DNA of 64,000 nt from positions 16,211 through 80,210 of the forward strand of contig WYDT01000032.1 of assembly GCA_013122435.1 (NCBI GenBank), written 5' to 3'. Origin of the DNA: Chloroflexi bacterium AL-N1. GTDB taxonomy: Bacteria > Chloroflexota > Chloroflexia > Chloroflexales > Roseiflexaceae. Both the position numbers and the translations under genes were made by a program. The stretch's first letter is position 1. Every line of letters starts with the position of its first letter. Under the pieces are notes generated by a model. It was given only the letters and a program-made list of their open reading frames with translations. It had not been told where the DNA came from and ran no database searches. Positions 17,214 to 26,182 of this stretch are shown here, one piece after another.

Positions 17214-17291
17214 AAACAAAGCGCACTTTAAGGTACTCTGCACTACACATTCCTACCCTAAAGCGCTGCCTTAAAGACACATCAAAGTGAT

Positions 17292-17537
17292 TTACGATCG
17301 GAAGAAATCGAAAACCGCACTGCGATCTTCTTCGCTCACCATAAATTCCAAAAAGGTGATACGGTGCCACGGAAACAAAACCGTCTGTACCCCAGGGGTC
17401 AGATAACTTACATCCTTACCATCACGCTTACGCAAGTTTGATACACGAATATAAGCATCGGTTGGTTGTGGCTCCTGATCGAGGTCAGCCAGCACGGGAT
17501 CTTCCCCCATGATGTGCAATACAACAGTCTTCGCCAC
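17292..17537 (-). CDS. Small protein of unknown function, last gene of the kinase-phosphatase operon
   Basis: An 81-residue protein starting at a GTG at 17537 with AAGGA seven bases upstream; the longer frame to 17585 would overlap the FHA gene and has no better site. It is soluble and mixed alpha/beta in appearance, with segments AKTVVLHIMGEDPVLADLD, TDAYIRVSNLRKRDGKDV and TVLFPWHRITFLEFM. I do not recognise the family. It lies 25 bases after the FHA gene and is presumably cotranscribed with the kinase, phosphatase, VWA and FHA genes, which suggests an accessory role in that module. Confidence 0.75.
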   Translation of the reverse strand: MAKTVVLHIMGEDPVLADLDQEPQPTDAYIRVSNLRKRDGKDVSYLTPGVQTVLFPWHRITFLEFMVSEEDRSAVFDFFRS

Positions 17538-17562
17538 GACGCCATCCTTTCTATCAAAACAT

Positions 17563-18081
17563 CTATGAATTCTTAATTTCGACACGCATTAACAACGTTG
17601 CACACCGCAACTCATCACCATTAGAAAGCATTATTGGCATCTGTGGTGCAAGTTGACGACCATTAATAAATGTTCCATTGGCACTATTGAGATCTTCCAC
17701 ATAATATCCATTATCTTTATAGGACAAAATCGCGTGCCGCCGGGACACACCAGCATCATATCCTCCATCTCGACCAAGATCGATATCGGGGAGGATACCT
17801 CGTGCTTCATCTTTGCGTCCGATGAGCAAATCTTCTTCAACGGTAAGCTGCAAACAGCGCCCACTATTCATCACAATGAGTGAAAAGGGTGGCTGTAACA
17901 TTCCATTATCAATTGTCGGTACCGGGACTATGGTATGGACAATCGGCACATCGTTGGTATCAGGTTGACCGAACGAGGTTGTTGTCTCGTCACGGTTTTC
18001 CAGTAACATACTCGCACCACATTCGGAGCAAAAGATAGTACCATCGAATTGTCGCGATTTACAGTGTTGACAGATTTGCAT
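17563..18081 (-). CDS. FHA-domain protein with N-terminal zinc ribbon
   Basis: A 172-residue protein. Residues 1-22 hold a CxxC...CxxC zinc ribbon (CQHCKSRQFDGTIFCSECG). A linker leads to a C-terminal FHA domain with the phosphothreonine-binding motifs IGRKD, VSRRHAIL and LNSANGTFING. FHA domains bind phosphothreonine peptides, and a Ser/Thr kinase and PP2C phosphatase are encoded in the same run of genes, so this protein is a likely reader of their output. No transmembrane segment. The upstream ribosome site is weak. Confidence 0.9.
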   Translation of the reverse strand: MQICQHCKSRQFDGTIFCSECGASMLLENRDETTTSFGQPDTNDVPIVHTIVPVPTIDNGMLQPPFSLIVMNSGRCLQLTVEEDLLIGRKDEARGILPDIDLGRDGGYDAGVSRRHAILSYKDNGYYVEDLNSANGTFINGRQLAPQMPIMLSNGDELRCATLLMRVEIKNS

Positions 18082-18145
18082 AAATTTTAAACATGACAGA
18101 TAGCACGTTACCTATACATACTACAGTCATTAAGCTAATGGTGAG

Positions 18146-19408
18146 TTAATGATCATCTGTTGGTGCACCCATCAGTCCACGTGTGCCAAAACGGATACGC
18201 TTACGCCCTTCTTCACTGGCGTTTCCACTGCGTAGGAGTCGTGTCGCTTCTTCCTGCACGGTGTGTGCCAGCTCTGTTTCACCAGCACCAAACAATCGTG
18301 TGCCTGCCATCTGCAACCGACGGGTAGCCTCTTCAATATGCCCAGACTCTAGATCCTGCCAGGCAGTAGCCTGGAGCCGATATGCAACAAGTCGTTCCAA
18401 CCAATATTTAACAGTGGCATCTACTTCATAGACCACTTCGTCAGCTGCGCTTACAGTAATACGCATAATTTCTTCTGCTGTTTGACCACGCAAATTCGCG
18501 CCTGGCAGATCATACCGCAAAGTCAGTTTTAGCAAAGGATGGTTACCTGCTTTGAGTGGTGGGACTACAACTTCCAGCAGGAACGCTTGCGTATCATTGT
18601 CTGGCCAATCGCCCAGATTTCCACTCCAGTTCAGTTCGGCTTCCTCTGTAACCGACACGGGTGCAATAAATGGCCGCACTCGATCCAGTGAACGTATCAT
18701 CCCTCCCGGTCTTACCGCAATTTGGATTTGAACCTGTTGAGCAAAAATAGAGTGCATGCGCTGGAGTTCTTCAGCAAAGACTTGTGTTATTTCCTGGGCA
18801 GAGGTAATGTACTGAGCACGACTATTCTCACGGGCAGTCATTGTCTCCAGTAAATCCTCATTCCATTCATTCCCAATACCTAATGCTGTCACACCAATAT
18901 TACGACTCTGTGCCCGCCGTGCAATTTCTACACAACGTCCCTCATCACCATATGTACGACCATCGGTCAATAACATTAACTGGCTCACACCCTGAGATAA
19001 CATTGGTCGCTGAATCTCTTGTAAAGCCAGCGCCATCCCATTGGCCATTTCTGTACCACCTGCAGCCTCGACACTCCCAACCAACCGTTTTATGTTTTGT
19101 TTATGAGTGACGCGTTGTGCCGGTACGACCGTATTTGCACGATCATTAAAGACAATCAGCGAAAAATAATCATTTTGCCCCAGTTGATCAATAATTCTGT
19201 TGGCAGCCTCTTTCACTTGCTGTAAGCGTTCTCCACGCATTGAAGAACTGCGATCCACCAGTAAGCATAAATTCAGCGGCAGTTTGGGTAGTTGTTGGGG
19301 TAAACCTTCTGGGGCTGCCTCTAATAACACATAGAGCAGTTGTTGTTCACTACCCTCAGGTAATATAGTGCGACTGAGTGTACGCTCAAGACGAATGCCA
19401 GGACTCAT
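18146..19408 (-). CDS. von Willebrand factor A domain protein
   Basis: A 420-residue protein starting at the ATG at 19408 (the longer frame starts with TTG at 19468). The VWA domain has a complete metal-ion-dependent adhesion site: DRSSSM, the Thr in GGTEMANGM, and the Asp in LLTDGRTYGDE. A beta-rich region and a helical C-terminal region (LERLVAYRLQATAWQDLESGHIEEATRRL) follow. No signal peptide or membrane segment is seen, so it should act in the cytoplasm as a protein-binding scaffold. It sits between the PP2C phosphatase and the FHA gene on the same strand. Confidence 0.9.
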   Translation of the reverse strand: MSPGIRLERTLSRTILPEGSEQQLLYVLLEAAPEGLPQQLPKLPLNLCLLVDRSSSMRGERLQQVKEAANRIIDQLGQNDYFSLIVFNDRANTVVPAQRVTHKQNIKRLVGSVEAAGGTEMANGMALALQEIQRPMLSQGVSQLMLLTDGRTYGDEGRCVEIARRAQSRNIGVTALGIGNEWNEDLLETMTARENSRAQYITSAQEITQVFAEELQRMHSIFAQQVQIQIAVRPGGMIRSLDRVRPFIAPVSVTEEAELNWSGNLGDWPDNDTQAFLLEVVVPPLKAGNHPLLKLTLRYDLPGANLRGQTAEEIMRITVSAADEVVYEVDATVKYWLERLVAYRLQATAWQDLESGHIEEATRRLQMAGTRLFGAGETELAHTVQEEATRLLRSGNASEEGRKRIRFGTRGLMGAPTDDH

Positions 19409-19489
19409 AGTTAAACTCGCTATGTCATTCCCTAACGGACTGATAGACCTCAGCCCATACTTACACAATACGCCACGGTCTATACAGAT

Positions 19490-20905
19490 CTATACATTCC
19501 GTGCCGGAAAGGTGACAACCACCGCAGAGATATTGTCTTCACCACCTGCCAGATTTGCACGGGCAATCAATTCACAGCAGGCGTCCTGGGGCCATATAGA
19601 ATGATCAAGTACATCAATAATAACGTCTTCATCTAACATCCCCCACAACCCATCACTACACACTAACAACTGTATTGCATCACCAATTGGTTGATACGTA
19701 AAATCAACTTGTACATCAGGGCTTTGACCAACAGTTCGATAAAGCTGTGATCGTAGTGGATGATCACGGGCCTCTTCGGGATCAAGCTGTCCGACTTCGA
19801 TGAGGCGGCCAACCGTTGAATGATCAGCCGTAATACACTGCATGCCAGTTGGTGTACGCAGATAGGCCCGTGAGTCCCCAACATGGGCAACATACACACC
19901 ATTCCCCAAAACAAGTGCAGCTGTGCATGTTGTCCCCATATCCGAGCCATTCGCACGCGCGTAGTCCCAAATGGTGCGGTTAGCCTCTTGGACTGCCAAA
20001 ATCATAAGAGATTGTAGTGACTCAGTGACATTATCAGTTACCGCAGGAACAACCAGATCAGCTAAGACCTGTCTGACAACTGAACTCACAGCCAAACGAC
20101 TGGCAATTTCTCCGCCATCGTGCCCACCCATTCCGTCAGCAATGATAAACAACCCCATCATGATATCTTGACTCTCGCGGGGAATAGACGAAGTAAGCGC
20201 ATACACACTGTCTTGATTGATCGTTCGCACTCGTCCAACATCTCGTAGTACCGCTGCAGCAAAGCCTCGTTGCGAACGGAGTTGCACAACTGCTGGTGCA
20301 ATTCCATCGGTCAATTGTTGGGTTTCATCATTATTACTGTCAGATCCAGTTTCTACATCAGAAACTGAAGCATCTTCTTGTCGATTGTGCGGAGATGCTT
20401 TGCTTTGATGATCAGAAACATCGCTGGACGACACTTCATTCTCTGTATAATCTACGAGTGGCACCGTACCTTTTGAACGCGTGGGGACTTCATCATCACC
20501 AGATTGGTTACGAGCAGATGCCGACTCCCGCGTTTTTTGGGTGAGTGGTGCTGTCTCCTTTGATGGAGCCTCCACACTCTGATCTTTGCCAGCCTCGCAA
20601 GAAGACTCTTCCCACCATGCTTCTTGAGAAGCTGTTGGTGTTTCAATAGACTCGCTCTCAGTAGACGGCTGGGTTGTTTCGGGTTCAGAATTGGAGGGGG
20701 GCTTTGGAGAGGGCAATATTGAGGTATCAGATGTATCTGATGAGGCTTTCTCGTGAAGAGGGTCGACCAATCCGGATGTTTCAGATTTATCTGGCGTAAG
20801 CTCTGACATAGTGTTCAATGAAGCTGATACTGGTGTATCAGTTTTGTCTCGTCGCGGTGTCTCATCACGAGCATCACCTCGAAAGAGTTTACGTAAAAAG
20901 GACAT
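19490..20905 (-). CDS. PP2C-family Ser/Thr protein phosphatase with long disordered N-terminus
   Basis: A 471-residue protein; the ATG at 20905 has GGAG six bases upstream. Residues ~1-205 are low-complexity, rich in Ser, Glu, Asp, Thr and Pro, and likely disordered and phosphorylatable. The C-terminal PP2C domain has the metal-binding motifs RTINQDSVYAL, IADGMGGHDGGE, HVGDSRAYLR, CSDGLWGMLDED and GGEDNISAVVV. It should remove phosphate from Ser/Thr substrates of the adjacent kinase (56 bases upstream). The very long acidic tail is unusual; soluble bacterial PP2C proteins of this type are often about 240 residues. Confidence 0.93.
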   Translation of the reverse strand: MSFLRKLFRGDARDETPRRDKTDTPVSASLNTMSELTPDKSETSGLVDPLHEKASSDTSDTSILPSPKPPSNSEPETTQPSTESESIETPTASQEAWWEESSCEAGKDQSVEAPSKETAPLTQKTRESASARNQSGDDEVPTRSKGTVPLVDYTENEVSSSDVSDHQSKASPHNRQEDASVSDVETGSDSNNDETQQLTDGIAPAVVQLRSQRGFAAAVLRDVGRVRTINQDSVYALTSSIPRESQDIMMGLFIIADGMGGHDGGEIASRLAVSSVVRQVLADLVVPAVTDNVTESLQSLMILAVQEANRTIWDYARANGSDMGTTCTAALVLGNGVYVAHVGDSRAYLRTPTGMQCITADHSTVGRLIEVGQLDPEEARDHPLRSQLYRTVGQSPDVQVDFTYQPIGDAIQLLVCSDGLWGMLDEDVIIDVLDHSIWPQDACCELIARANLAGGEDNISAVVVTFPARNV

Positions 20906-20961
20906 GCAGTGCTCCAATGTTTACAAAAGCATGTCAAATTGTAACGCAAAAGGAATAACAA

Positions 20962-22935
20962 TCATCCCTTTAATGCATACAACTGCTGATCCATAGAACC
21001 AATATACACAACACCGTCTAACATTGTTGGTGATGAGACAACGGGTCCGTTTGTTTGATATTTCCAGACCAAGTCACCAGTTCCTGCATCAAGACAGTAT
21101 ACAAAACTGTCGGTACAACCAAAGTATACACGACCATTCTCAACATGCGGCGATGAGACAATTTGACTACCAGTGTCAAACTTCCAGGCAACACGACCGT
21201 TCTTTATTTCTAGTGCGTACATAATTCCATCTGTACAGCCAAAAAATACTCGGGTACCTACTACGGTAGGCGAAGAGTTGAGATAGTGATTCGCGCGAAA
21301 CCGCCAAACAGGCCAGCCACCTTCATGATCAAGCGCGTAGAAGTTATTATCCATTGAGCCAATCAACACTAAACCATCAGCAAATGCTGGTGTGGCAAGG
21401 ATTGGTTGTTGAGTCTTCTGTTTCCACTTCACCGACCCATTCCGAATATCAAAACAGTAGATATGACCATCATTACCGCCCACAAACACGGCTTCTTCAG
21501 TGATACACGCGGAAGAGCGAATAGGCATCCAGGAACGATGTCGCCAGATCACTGTGCCTCGTAGTCCGTCAATAGCGTAAAAATGTTGATCATCAGAACC
21601 AACAAACACGACTCGGTCAGTGACGCGGGGTGAAGAGCGTGCTGACTTAGCCGTACGAAACGTCCAGCGTTTGGTACCACGTCGCACATCTAAGGCATAA
21701 ATGACACCATCTTCAGAGCTAATGTAGACAAAGTCCTCCCAAACAGAAGGTGACGCTGCAATACCTCCTTCTGTGGCGTACTTCCAGCGAAATTCGCCCC
21801 GTTTAGCATCTATAGCGTACAAATTGGTATCATAGCAACCAATAAATACCATTGAGCCACTGGCGCAGGGTGAAGAACGAAGTTCATCTTCACAACGAAA
21901 GCTCCAGATTAGTTCAGTGCTACTTTCTTTCCCACGTGGTCGCGCAGTGGGCGCTGCATATGGTGTACCCGCCGTGTGTTGCGGAGCAAATGCTGAAGCA
22001 CCGAGAAAAGCCTCTTTCATCTCCTCGGCTGAATTCCAACGGTCATTGAGATCATATTCAAGTGATCGCATGATGACAGATTCAACTTCAGGAGAAACAG
22101 ATTGACTTAGTTGCCGGATTGGTCGCTCCTGGAAGGTAAAAGGGGGTTCAAGACGTGGATCAGCTGCTGTGAGCAAGTGATGCAATGTTGCTCCAAGTGC
22201 ATAGAGATCACTGCGTGGTTCAGCCAGACCACGATATTGTTCCGGTGGCGAATACCCTTCAGTCCCGATCATTGTTCCTTTGCGATCAGCGCGAATGAGA
22301 TTACGCGCAATACCGAAGTCAATGAGCATAATCCGATCATCGGGAGTGACCATCACATTAGAAGGCTTAAGGTCTCGAAATATAACAGGATCTGGATCAT
22401 GAGAATGAAGATAACTGAGTACATCACAAATTTGAATAGCCCACTGAACCACACGTTCTTCGACGATGGGGTTTTTGGCATCATCAAGCACTGCTTCCAA
22501 ATCGTGACCAGGAACCAACTCCAGGATAAGGTAGATACGTCCATTTTCTTCAAAGAAGTCATAGACTTTCGGGATGGCTGGATGGTGGAGCATTGCTAAC
22601 AAGCCCGCTTCACGCTCAAAGTTTTTGAGGTTGAGCAATCGGGTGTTCGAGTCAGGCGCACTTTGGTGCATTTCTTTAATAGCGCATAACCGAGTGACAT
22701 CCTTAAATCGCAGATCCCGTCCGCGATACACAACACTCATACCACCAACACCAAGGTTTCCCTCGATCATATAACGATCTTGCAGTGTTACCCCTGGCTG
22801 CATTGCAGGAGTAGCAATGTTACGTTTCGTACCTGATTTATCCAGATTTATTGTAGCTTCTTCACCATTGTCATTTGTCATTTTGCTCGCCGCACCAATG
22901 CTCTTGGTTGTGCCTGCCTTTTTGATTAACGCCAT
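20962..22935 (-). CDS. Cytoplasmic Ser/Thr protein kinase with C-terminal PQQ-type beta-propeller
   Basis: A 657-residue protein with GGAGG before its ATG. Residues ~50-310 are a Hanks-type kinase: glycine loop GNLGVGGMSVVY, Lys87 (CAIKEM), catalytic FRDLKPSN (Asp188), DFG at 206-208, and activation segment GTEGYSPPEQY. Residues ~345-657 are repeats of about 40 residues of the form VxxGxxDxxxYAxDxxxGxxxWxxxT, roughly eight blades, with the first strand (STELIWSFRCEDE) probably closing the ring. No transmembrane helix separates the parts, so the propeller should be in the cytoplasm, unlike most PQQ-type propellers. It is the first gene of the run kinase, PP2C, VWA, FHA and 81-residue protein. 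Ligand or partner of the propeller unknown. Confidence 0.94.
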   Translation of the reverse strand: MALIKKAGTTKSIGAASKMTNDNGEEATINLDKSGTKRNIATPAMQPGVTLQDRYMIEGNLGVGGMSVVYRGRDLRFKDVTRLCAIKEMHQSAPDSNTRLLNLKNFEREAGLLAMLHHPAIPKVYDFFEENGRIYLILELVPGHDLEAVLDDAKNPIVEERVVQWAIQICDVLSYLHSHDPDPVIFRDLKPSNVMVTPDDRIMLIDFGIARNLIRADRKGTMIGTEGYSPPEQYRGLAEPRSDLYALGATLHHLLTAADPRLEPPFTFQERPIRQLSQSVSPEVESVIMRSLEYDLNDRWNSAEEMKEAFLGASAFAPQHTAGTPYAAPTARPRGKESSTELIWSFRCEDELRSSPCASGSMVFIGCYDTNLYAIDAKRGEFRWKYATEGGIAASPSVWEDFVYISSEDGVIYALDVRRGTKRWTFRTAKSARSSPRVTDRVVFVGSDDQHFYAIDGLRGTVIWRHRSWMPIRSSACITEEAVFVGGNDGHIYCFDIRNGSVKWKQKTQQPILATPAFADGLVLIGSMDNNFYALDHEGGWPVWRFRANHYLNSSPTVVGTRVFFGCTDGIMYALEIKNGRVAWKFDTGSQIVSSPHVENGRVYFGCTDSFVYCLDAGTGDLVWKYQTNGPVVSSPTMLDGVVYIGSMDQQLYALKG

Positions 22936-23221
22936 GCTTGTCCTCCGACAGGATACCTTGATGTTTTGTGTTATTTCTCATGCTCACATTATTTTTCACA
23001 TTATCGCTTATTATAGAGCTTTCATGTCATTGAGGCAACTACTTCTTAAGCGAGTCTTACAACAATGTTGTAATCTTATTGACAAATTTGGACCATATTG
23101 ATAGCTAACTTACAATTATGAACCGTTGACATGTGCTCATTCAAGCACTTTCATGCCATCTGAGCAGCTACTGTTACAACATACTCATTTTCTTAGTCGT
23201 TATGATACGAGGACATATCCT
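22936..23221. other. Divergent intergenic region with palindrome
   Basis: A perfect inverted repeat lies at 23057-23073 (TTACAAC, 3 bases, GTTGTAA), close to a TTGACA at 23079-23084 that lacks a convincing -10. No gene seen; this may be the control region for the kinase operon or the reductase gene. Confidence 0.45.
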
Positions 23222-24181
23222 ATGACCAAACGCATTTTGATCACCGGCATTACCGGACCAGTAGGCAGTTTTCTAGCCGATTATCTGTTAACGTTACCTG
23301 ATCTTGAGATTCATGCTTTCAAACGCTGGCGTAGTGATTCACGACCAATTGAACATCTCCTCGATCGCATTACGATACACGAGGGTGATATTGAAGACCC
23401 ATTTGCAGTTGCAACAGCGGTGCGAACAGCTATGCCAGACCGGGTGTATCATCTTGCTGCACAAAGTTATCCCTCTGCTTCCTGGGATGCTCCCATCACA
23501 ACACTACGTACGAATGTTGAGGGCACTATTAATGTCCTTGAAGCCATCCAATCATTTGCACCATCTGCACGGATTCATATCGCAGGCTCTGCTGCTGCCT
23601 ACGGTTCTGTCGCGCCAGAACACGTTCCCATTCGTGAAACCCATCCACTACAGCCAACATCACCATATGGCGTCAGTAAAGTCACACAAGAGCTGCTTGG
23701 CCTACAATACCATTTGAGTTATGGGCTCCACATTATTCCAACGCGCTCCTTTATTCATGTTGGTCCCCGACAGGGAGATCGTTGTTCAGTACAGACATTC
23801 TGTCGGCAGATGGCCCAGATTGAGTCTGGTAACCAACCTCCACTCTTATACGTTGGTAATATTGAAGCACAACGTGACTATACACATGTTACCGATGTTG
23901 CACGTGCACTCTGGCTTGTACTTGAACAAGGGAACCCCGGTACCGTCTACAATATATGTTCTAGTATTGCAACCAGAATTGGTGATATAGTCGAGATGGT
24001 GCGTGAACGAGGTCAGGTGCCGACGCAGATCCAAGTTGATCGCGCACGACTCCGTCCTGTTGATGAACCGATCCTTGTTGGAGATAATACACGGTTGCGT
24101 CAGGATACGGATTGGAGACCGCAGATCGGTATGGATCACATTGTCGATGATGTGTTAGCATACTGGCGAAAGAGAGTATAG
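23222..24181 (+). CDS. NAD(P)-dependent nucleotide-sugar epimerase/reductase (GDP-4-keto-6-deoxymannose reductase-like)
   Basis: A 319-residue extended short-chain dehydrogenase. The ATG at 23222 has GAGG upstream; the frame further upstream is not needed. The N-terminal nucleotide-binding motif is GITGPVGSFLADYLL and the catalytic Tyr-Lys pair is YGVSK (SPYGVSKVTQELL), with Ser in AGSAAAYG. Features such as RSFIHVGPRQGDRCSVQTFCRQ, QRDYTHVTDVARALWLVL and the DxDWRPQI end are close to GDP-mannose dehydratase/RMD enzymes that make GDP-D-rhamnose or related deoxy sugars. No other sugar genes lie nearby, so the exact substrate is uncertain. Confidence 0.85.
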   Translation: MTKRILITGITGPVGSFLADYLLTLPDLEIHAFKRWRSDSRPIEHLLDRITIHEGDIEDPFAVATAVRTAMPDRVYHLAAQSYPSASWDAPITTLRTNVEGTINVLEAIQSFAPSARIHIAGSAAAYGSVAPEHVPIRETHPLQPTSPYGVSKVTQELLGLQYHLSYGLHIIPTRSFIHVGPRQGDRCSVQTFCRQMAQIESGNQPPLLYVGNIEAQRDYTHVTDVARALWLVLEQGNPGTVYNICSSIATRIGDIVEMVRERGQVPTQIQVDRARLRPVDEPILVGDNTRLRQDTDWRPQIGMDHIVDDVLAYWRKRV

Positions 24182-24228
24182 CTTACAGCTCATCTAAATA
24201 AGCAGGACACTAGTTAAGGATACAATGG

Positions 24229-25197
24229 GTGAATATCAAGTATGTATTTCGTTATATGGTTGCACTCTTTGTATTAGTGAGTGTCATCGCCATACCACAG
24301 TCAGTTGCTGCTGAGGATTTAGCAGTGGAACCGGCTGCAGGATCGCAGGGAAGCACATTCTCCTTTTCTGGAGGTGGTTATGAGGCAGAAGAACGTATAA
24401 GTTTCTGGTTGACCACACCAAATGGTGACACGATCGGTGATGAGCCCTACACAACCACTGCTGACGAGGAAGGGTTTGCCTTCTGGACCTGGCGGGCTCC
24501 TGATGATGCCGCTTTTGGCACATGGGTGATGGTAGGGTTTGGGAACTCCAGTCGTATGGCCCAAACAACCAGCTTTACGATTAATCGACCTGAAGGTCTG
24601 CCTGATACACCAACAGGTTCAGCAGTTGAACCATTGGAAGGACCACTGGCAACAACCTTTTCATTCAATGGAAGTGGTTTTGTGGCCGATGAGCGCATCA
24701 GTTTCTGGGCCACGTCTCCAAACGGTGCGGTAGTTGGGGACAATAGCTACACAGCAACTGCCGACTCAAGCGGAGTAGCTCAATGGAACTGGACAGCACC
24801 TGATCGAGATGATACCAATGCGACACCTGGTCGATGGCATATGATCGGCTTTGGAAATGAAAGCCAAGTTTCAGTTGTTATTCAATTTACGGTCACGGAA
24901 GATCCTGCACGGATAACTGATACAAGCGTTGAACCACCAGCGGGAACACCTGGCACTACGTTTACATTTACGGTCACTGGATTTGACGCAGAGGAACGTG
25001 TCAGTTACTGGATTACCCCACCAGACAGGAATGTTATTGGTGACGAATCATTCTATGTATCAACGGACGAAAATGGGAGTGCTACTTGGACATGGGCGGC
25101 ACCAGGTGATACACAACCTGGTGTATGGACGATGGTAGCGGTGGGCAGCGATAGCCGTGAAGGACAACAAATACCATTCACTATATCAACAGAGTAA
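24229..25197 (+). CDS. Secreted three-repeat beta-domain protein
   Basis: A 322-residue protein beginning with GTG at 24229 (AAGGA upstream). A signal peptide (YMVALFVLVSVIAIPQSVAA) precedes three repeats of about 95 residues. Each repeat starts xVEPxxGxxxTTFxFxxxGFxAxERxSxWxTxP, continues with a G(D/E)xxYxxTADxxGxAxWxWxAP block and ends GxWxMxGxGxxSxxxxxxFT. The fold is probably an Ig/IPT-like sandwich. I do not recognise a named family. It ends at a bidirectional terminator shared with R2lox. A surface or extracellular structural role is inferred only from the signal peptide and repeats. Confidence 0.8.
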   Translation: MNIKYVFRYMVALFVLVSVIAIPQSVAAEDLAVEPAAGSQGSTFSFSGGGYEAEERISFWLTTPNGDTIGDEPYTTTADEEGFAFWTWRAPDDAAFGTWVMVGFGNSSRMAQTTSFTINRPEGLPDTPTGSAVEPLEGPLATTFSFNGSGFVADERISFWATSPNGAVVGDNSYTATADSSGVAQWNWTAPDRDDTNATPGRWHMIGFGNESQVSVVIQFTVTEDPARITDTSVEPPAGTPGTTFTFTVTGFDAEERVSYWITPPDRNVIGDESFYVSTDENGSATWTWAAPGDTQPGVWTMVAVGSDSREGQQIPFTISTE

Positions 25198-25230
25198 CCA
25201 CATAACAGAATTTTCGATTGAGGAATAGGC

Positions 25231-25268
25231 AGAAAACGGTTGGTATTACGATATGCCAACCGTTTTCT
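25231..25268. terminator. Bidirectional terminator
   Basis: AGAAAACGGTTGG and CCAACCGTTTTCT form a perfect 13-base stem with a 12-base loop, A-rich on one side and T-rich on the other. It separates the converging three-repeat protein and R2lox genes. Confidence 0.85.
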
Positions 25269-25273
25269 CATGA

Positions 25274-26173
25274 TCACGCATCGTCTGAATCGATCGTTGC
25301 CTGTGTTGAAATATATAACTCTTCTAATGACTGATTTTTTGCTCGTTCAATCCGCTCTAAACGCTTTTGGAATTGACTCAATGCATAGGAAGTAAAGTCA
25401 TCCATGACTAAACCAAAAGGAACTGTTTCATAACTGGAGAATGCATCATCAATAACGCCAATAGCATAGACAACTAGTTCATTCATCTGTTGCTCAATCA
25501 AATCCCAGAGCTCTCGATCCTCTGCAATAAGCCGGGAGAGGAGAAATACTCCGTAGGCAATATGACGCGACTCGTCCTGCTTCAATAAACGAACACCCTG
25601 CCGCTGGCCAGGCATAAGATCATTACGTTCTAGCATCGTGAAATAGGCATGGTAGCCTGTTTCAGCCAAGACACCCTCAACAATCATGTTGTACGTAAGG
25701 GACGCCTGGGCTTGAGCAGCCGGAGATGAATCGGTAACTAAACGGCCCATGGCCTGTGGGAGAGCTTCATAAAATAATGCACGATAATTTGCTGTGTGGT
25801 AATGACTCAAATCACCCGACACCTGAGCCACATCATCAAGAAAACGACGAAAAAAATCGAGATGTTTGGCTTCTTCCCAGAGAAATGTGGTGAGAAACAT
25901 TTCTTCCTCAATACGACCTTCACGGGCAATCGTCATAATCAAAGGTAGCAGATCAAGCGTTACAGCTTCCTCACCAGCTTGAAATAACGAAGTCAAGCGA
26001 AGTACTAAATCACGCTCATCATCATTCAGATGCTGCCAATCCTGTATATCCTGACTAAAATCGATATCGCTGGGATTCCAGATACCAAAACGCTTGGCTT
26101 TTTCAAACAAACGCATCGGCGGCAGATCGCGACGTAGCCTTCGAGTTGTGCTGGTAAATTCAGTGTGAATCAT
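25274..26173 (-). CDS. R2-like ligand-binding oxidase (R2lox), Mn/Fe
   Basis: A 299-residue ferritin-like protein. All six metal ligands of the family are in place: E68, E101, H104, E166, E201 and H204 (from EEAVTL, EEAKHLDFF, VEGVLAETGY, QDESRHIAYG). V71 and Y161 match, with a one-residue offset, the Val-Tyr pair that forms an ether crosslink in the studied Geobacillus enzyme. R2lox proteins bind a Mn/Fe cofactor and a fatty acid and activate oxygen; the physiological reaction is unknown. It lacks the radical tyrosine function of ribonucleotide reductase R2. It starts 9 bases after the hybrid histidine kinase stop with AGAGGA as ribosome site, so the two form an operon. Confidence 0.94.
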   Translation of the reverse strand: MIHTEFTSTTRRLRRDLPPMRLFEKAKRFGIWNPSDIDFSQDIQDWQHLNDDERDLVLRLTSLFQAGEEAVTLDLLPLIMTIAREGRIEEEMFLTTFLWEEAKHLDFFRRFLDDVAQVSGDLSHYHTANYRALFYEALPQAMGRLVTDSSPAAQAQASLTYNMIVEGVLAETGYHAYFTMLERNDLMPGQRQGVRLLKQDESRHIAYGVFLLSRLIAEDRELWDLIEQQMNELVVYAIGVIDDAFSSYETVPFGLVMDDFTSYALSQFQKRLERIERAKNQSLEELYISTQATIDSDDA

Positions 26174-26182
26174 ATATTCCTC

